NCBI GenBank assembly: GCA_003176035.1
Contig: PSRL01000056.1
Location: forward strand, 1-7,525
Reading direction: 5' to 3'
Source: Verrucomicrobiota bacterium
GTDB lineage: Bacteria > Verrucomicrobiota > Verrucomicrobiia > Chthoniobacterales > Xiphinematobacteraceae
Length of the DNA stretch: 7,525 nucleotides
In this document: one piece after another, positions 4,921 to 7,525 of the stretch
Layout: the number at the start of each line of letters is the position of its first letter
Position numbering within the stretch: position 1 is the stretch's first letter
Translations under genes and position numbers: made by a program
Notes under the pieces: generated by a model
What the model saw: the letters and a program-made list of their open reading frames with translations, nothing else
Databases searched by the model: none
Told to the model about the DNA's origin: nothing

Positions 4921-6294
4921 ATGAGTAAATCGCAAACTCATTCCACTAAAACCGTCGTGAAAACAGGTTCCGAGGGGCTGGTAGCGCCATCCACCATTTT
5001 TGAGCATTCAAAGGTCGCCCCGGGAACGGAGGATTTGTCAGGGCGCCGCGGCAGCAATCGATCGCTCGGACCTCGCCAAATCGCCGCAGATATCGATAGC
5101 GATGCTATCTCGGCTTGGCTGGCTCGCTACAGCGACAATGCCCACACTTTCGCCAGCAATCGCAGGGAAGCGGAAAGGCTGCTGCTGTGGTCACTGACAG
5201 AAGCAGGCAAGCCTCTCTCCTCATTGACGCATGAAGACCTCTTAAGATACCAACATTTCTTGGTTCAGCCCGCGGAGCGTTGGATAATGGACCGCGGGCG
5301 CAAATGGCCTCGTCACCATCCACGCTGGCGACCCTTCGTCGGCCCCCTCTCGAAAAACAGTATCCGCCAGGCCTTGGTCATTTTAAACTGCATGTTCAGT
5401 TGGCTGGTACAGATCGGTTATCTCCGGGGGAATCCTCTTTCATTTTTGAGGCGGCGCCGGGCTCGACAAACAGTCCGTGTGGTTCGTTTTCTGGACGACG
5501 AACTTTGGGAATATGTTAAAACGACCATCCAATCCATGCCCGCCGAGACTGCTCGCCAGCAAGCCACACAAGCACGAGTGCGCTGGATTTTTAGTCTCCT
5601 TTTCCTCTCCGGAATGCGCATTTCGGAAGTAGTGGCTCACACTATGGGAAATTTTTTTTGCCGATCTGATAAAGCAGGGCAACCCCGCTGGTGGCTTGAT
5701 ATCGTAGGCAAGGGAAATAAGGCGCGCCTCATACCGGCTACCCAAGAACTCATGAGCGAATTGAGTGTTTACCGATTGAGTGTCGGATTACCGGCTTTGC
5801 CTTTGGAACATGAGGCTATCCCTCTCCTTTTGCCTGTGGCATGGAAAGTACCCCCTCAAACCTGCGGAGAGCGGATGGACATCCCCGCCCCTTTAAGCCG
5901 TTCCGCTGTCCATATCGTAATCAAGCAGGTATTTGAAGAAGCGGCAAAACGTGTGGAGGCACAAGGCGAAAACTATTGGGCACAGGCTCAGCGTCTTCGA
6001 GCGGCATCAGCGCACTGGTTGCGTCATACGGCGGGTTCCCGGCTTGCTCACAGCGTCGATTTAAGACATATTCGCGATACGCTCGGTCATGCTTCCCTCA
6101 ATACCACTAGCCTCTATCTTCATGTGGAGGAAGATCAGCGACATCGCGCGATAGAAGCCGGACACCGTTTGGGATGGGAAGAGACTTCGTCCGCTTCTTT
6201 TGGCCCAAAAATTTCAGCACGCCCGGAGAAGCCACGGCCCATCCAGCGGGAGGAAGAGATCCGGTCCACTTATAATCAGAGCCCAATGTTCTAA
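4921..6294 (+). CDS. Tyrosine recombinase / integrase
   Basis: A complete 457-residue tyrosine recombinase, longer than XerC/XerD (about 300) because of an N-terminal extension of about 80 residues and insertions. Residues about 85-180 form the SAM-like core-binding domain (ISAWLARYS, SLTHEDLLRYQHFL, SIRQALVILNCMFSWLVQIGYLRGNP). The catalytic domain has all expected residues: R233 in SGMRISEV, K264 in GKGNKARLIP, H365 and R368 in AHWLRHTAGSRL, H390 in LGHASLNTT, and the nucleophile Y399 in TSLYLHV. It cuts and rejoins DNA through a 3'-phosphotyrosine, as in integration or resolution. The ATG has an AT-rich leader without a Shine-Dalgarno sequence. It is divergent from kfrA and preceded by a dif-like site, which suggests a plasmid or element resolution or integration role. 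There is no adjacent excisionase gene. Confidence 0.92.
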   Translation: MSKSQTHSTKTVVKTGSEGLVAPSTIFEHSKVAPGTEDLSGRRGSNRSLGPRQIAADIDSDAISAWLARYSDNAHTFASNRREAERLLLWSLTEAGKPLSSLTHEDLLRYQHFLVQPAERWIMDRGRKWPRHHPRWRPFVGPLSKNSIRQALVILNCMFSWLVQIGYLRGNPLSFLRRRRARQTVRVVRFLDDELWEYVKTTIQSMPAETARQQATQARVRWIFSLLFLSGMRISEVVAHTMGNFFCRSDKAGQPRWWLDIVGKGNKARLIPATQELMSELSVYRLSVGLPALPLEHEAIPLLLPVAWKVPPQTCGERMDIPAPLSRSAVHIVIKQVFEEAAKRVEAQGENYWAQAQRLRAASAHWLRHTAGSRLAHSVDLRHIRDTLGHASLNTTSLYLHVEEDQRHRAIEAGHRLGWEETSSASFGPKISARPEKPRPIQREEEIRSTYNQSPMF

Positions 6295-6308
6295 CGCGTC
6301 GCCGTATG

Positions 6309-6355
6309 AATCGAGGCCCGAATTTCTCGAATTCTCGGCTCACCTCGATTTTATC
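6309..6355 (+). terminator. Hairpin terminator between convergent recombinase and topoisomerase genes
   Basis: Outer arms AATCGAGG (6309-6316) and CCTCGATT (6343-6350) are perfectly complementary, and a nested stem GAATT (6320-6324)/AATTC (6330-6334) lies inside. On the plus strand the stem runs into TTTTAT. It begins 15 bp after the recombinase stop, the expected place for an intrinsic terminator; it may also serve the topoisomerase gene from the other side. Confidence 0.55.
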
Positions 6356-6472
6356 TTGTTCAATGAGAAATGTTTGAATTTTCATCAGGCTCATTCCTCT
6401 GGCGTACAGCCCAATGTTTTTGTCGCCCACTATCTTTTTCTGAGAGGCTTCCGGTTTGGTGGGAGCGGACCG
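6345..6472 (-). pseudogene. Probable IS256/Mutator-family transposase remnant
   Basis: On the minus strand the frame directly after the topoisomerase stop codon reads PTKPEASQKKIVGDKN, then GLYARGMSLMKIQTFLIEQ and IEVS. IS256-family transposases carry a segment of the form LYARGMSxRxIQxxLxxxYGxEVS shortly before their catalytic core. The agreement covers about 45 residues, after which similarity stops at the hairpin. Only this fragment is present; there is no catalytic DDE region and no start. Assignment rests on motif recognition by eye. Confidence 0.45.
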
Positions 6473-7525
6473 CTATTTTGTTGAGGTCTTTTTTTTTCGT
6501 TCCTGAAACTCAAAGCTGACCTTGCCACTTTTCAAAACCAAGTGCGCCGAGAATGGCCTGCCTTTTTTTGAAATAAATCCCGGGAGAAGATCAGTTTTTC
6601 CATTTTCCAAGATTTTAGAAATCTGTGCCATCGGAATTTCCTTTTGTAAAATGACTTTCCCAATACGAAGAGTACATTTCTTGGAAGGAACCTCGCTACA
6701 GCAGTAGGCAACGCCAATATCATGCACAGCGCCCTTGTGGCAGACTGGACAGGCACCAATTATCGGCATGGTCGAAAAGTCCACTTCCTTTATACCTGCT
6801 TCGGAATCCCCGAAATCGAAGCCAGGTTTAAAATCTTCTCCCAATTTGATTTTTGCCGCAAATAGGCGGCCCATTTTGCTCCGAAAGCCCTCAAGGGGCC
6901 CTACTGACCCGGTTTCGAGGAGTGTTCGGATTTCTTCCGGTTCAAATTGTCTTCCCGCAACGTTTTTCCAGAATACCAGTCCGCATCCTTTGCATTCATA
7001 GGCTCTGAAGGATTCCTTAAATCCGAGAGAATGGCATTTCGGACATTTTACCTCCAAATCATGAAAATTCCCTTCGACGGAATCTCCGGAAAAGCTTTTC
7101 GCTTTTTCGACAATCGTCTGTGTGAAGGCGCGGATCTCATTCATGAACATCTCACGATCGATTTCTCCGGCTTCCATCCGCTTGAGTTTATATTCCCATT
7201 CCCCCGTGAGTTCCGGAGAACACAAGGCTTCCACGCCAATGCCTCGTAACAAAGTCGTCAATGCGATTCCCTTGGAAGTGCCTACCAATTCTCGCCCTTG
7301 ACGCAAAATGTAGCCGTCGGAAATTAACCCCTCGATAATCTGGGCACGCGTCGCGGGGGTTCCTAAGCCGCGTTGGCTCATGGCGTCTCTCAATTCCTCG
7401 TCTTCGAGCAGCTTTCCGGCCCCCTCCATGGCTGAAAGTAGAGTAGCTTCTGTGTAACGCGGAGGAGGTTTTGTCTGGTTTTCGCGGACCTCCAGCTCCT
7501 GTACCAAAGGCACCTCCCCTTCCTG
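6473..7525 (-). CDS. topB: DNA topoisomerase III, C-terminal part (5' end outside window)
   Basis: The frame is open from the right edge to a TAG at 6473-6475, giving 350 visible residues; the true start lies beyond 7525 and the GTG at 7513 is an internal valine. Type IA topoisomerases of this family pass one DNA strand through another and are common on plasmids and ICEs. Visible, numbered from the edge: TKPPPRYTEATLLSAM (19-34), the RGLGTPATRAQIIEGLISDGYI signature (52-73), GEWEYKLKRMEAGEI (108-122), a four-cysteine zinc ribbon (C161, C164, C178, C181), a Toprim C-terminal repeat (about 192-240, GFRSKMGRLFAAKI), a second cysteine cluster (C259, C262, C275/C276, C284), and a second repeat (about 298-340, PGFISKKGRPFSAHLVL). 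The catalytic tyrosine and Toprim domain would be upstream. It ends in a lysine-rich tail coded by a run of nine A. Convergent with the recombinase gene. Confidence 0.93.
   Translation of the reverse strand, partial: QEGEVPLVQELEVRENQTKPPPRYTEATLLSAMEGAGKLLEDEELRDAMSQRGLGTPATRAQIIEGLISDGYILRQGRELVGTSKGIALTTLLRGIGVEALCSPELTGEWEYKLKRMEAGEIDREMFMNEIRAFTQTIVEKAKSFSGDSVEGNFHDLEVKCPKCHSLGFKESFRAYECKGCGLVFWKNVAGRQFEPEEIRTLLETGSVGPLEGFRSKMGRLFAAKIKLGEDFKPGFDFGDSEAGIKEVDFSTMPIIGACPVCHKGAVHDIGVAYCCSEVPSKKCTLRIGKVILQKEIPMAQISKILENGKTDLLPGFISKKGRPFSAHLVLKSGKVSFEFQERKKKTSTK

Noticed and set aside
6107..6294. Minus-strand frame opposite the recombinase 3' end as a real gene
   Set aside because: Only the part beyond about 6345 resembles a known family; the rest is antisense to the recombinase gene, whose catalytic tyrosine region is unambiguous.
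6489..6497. Run of nine T (nine A in topB) as a programmed frameshift site
   Set aside because: It is only a few codons before the stop in a lysine-rich tail; slippage there would change little, and no downstream frame is worth reaching.

Overview
The window reads as a Gram-negative bacterial chromosome or large replicon carrying an accessory, plasmid- or ICE-like segment. I cannot name the lineage. Support for Gram-negative is indirect: two methionine sulfoxide reductases carry export signals and one is fused to a TlpA-type thioredoxin, and the right half has a KfrA-like coiled-coil protein, a tyrosine recombinase and topoisomerase III, a set typical of proteobacterial and related plasmids and ICEs. 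Several starts (643, 1821, 4818, 4921) lack a visible Shine-Dalgarno sequence, whereas msrA has one.

Layout. (1) 1-37: the 5' part of a tRNA on the minus strand, cut by the window edge. (2) 237-587, minus: a small unrecognised protein rich in amphipathic helix. (3) 643-1137, plus: a DUF892 (YciE/YciF) ferritin-like protein. (4) 1138-1730: about 590 bp with no convincing gene. (5) 1731-3464, plus: a promoter and leader hairpin, then an exported TlpA-MsrB fusion and an exported MsrA 30 bp downstream. Together they form a two-gene periplasmic methionine sulfoxide repair system with the three domains of Neisseria PilB in a different arrangement. (6) 3505-3667: a 163-bp imperfect palindrome, probably a foldback/MITE-like element. 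(7) 3691-6294: a kfrA-like gene and a tyrosine recombinase gene transcribed divergently from a 102-bp AT-rich region packed with three dyad symmetries. One of these has the 11-6-11 architecture of a Xer/dif recombination site. (8) 6295-6472: a convergent spacer with a strong hairpin and what looks like an IS256/Mutator transposase remnant. (9) 6473-7525, minus: the C-terminal part of DNA topoisomerase III, running off the right edge.

How it fits together. Left of about 3500 are stress and oxidative-damage genes (DUF892, TlpA-MsrB, MsrA). Right of it are DNA-handling genes of a mobile or formerly mobile replicon. The palindromic element marks the junction. The most interesting signals are the dif-like site directly in front of the recombinase gene and its companion dyads, the symmetric 163-bp element, and the rearranged PilB-like repair system whose MsrB shows a swapped resolving cysteine.
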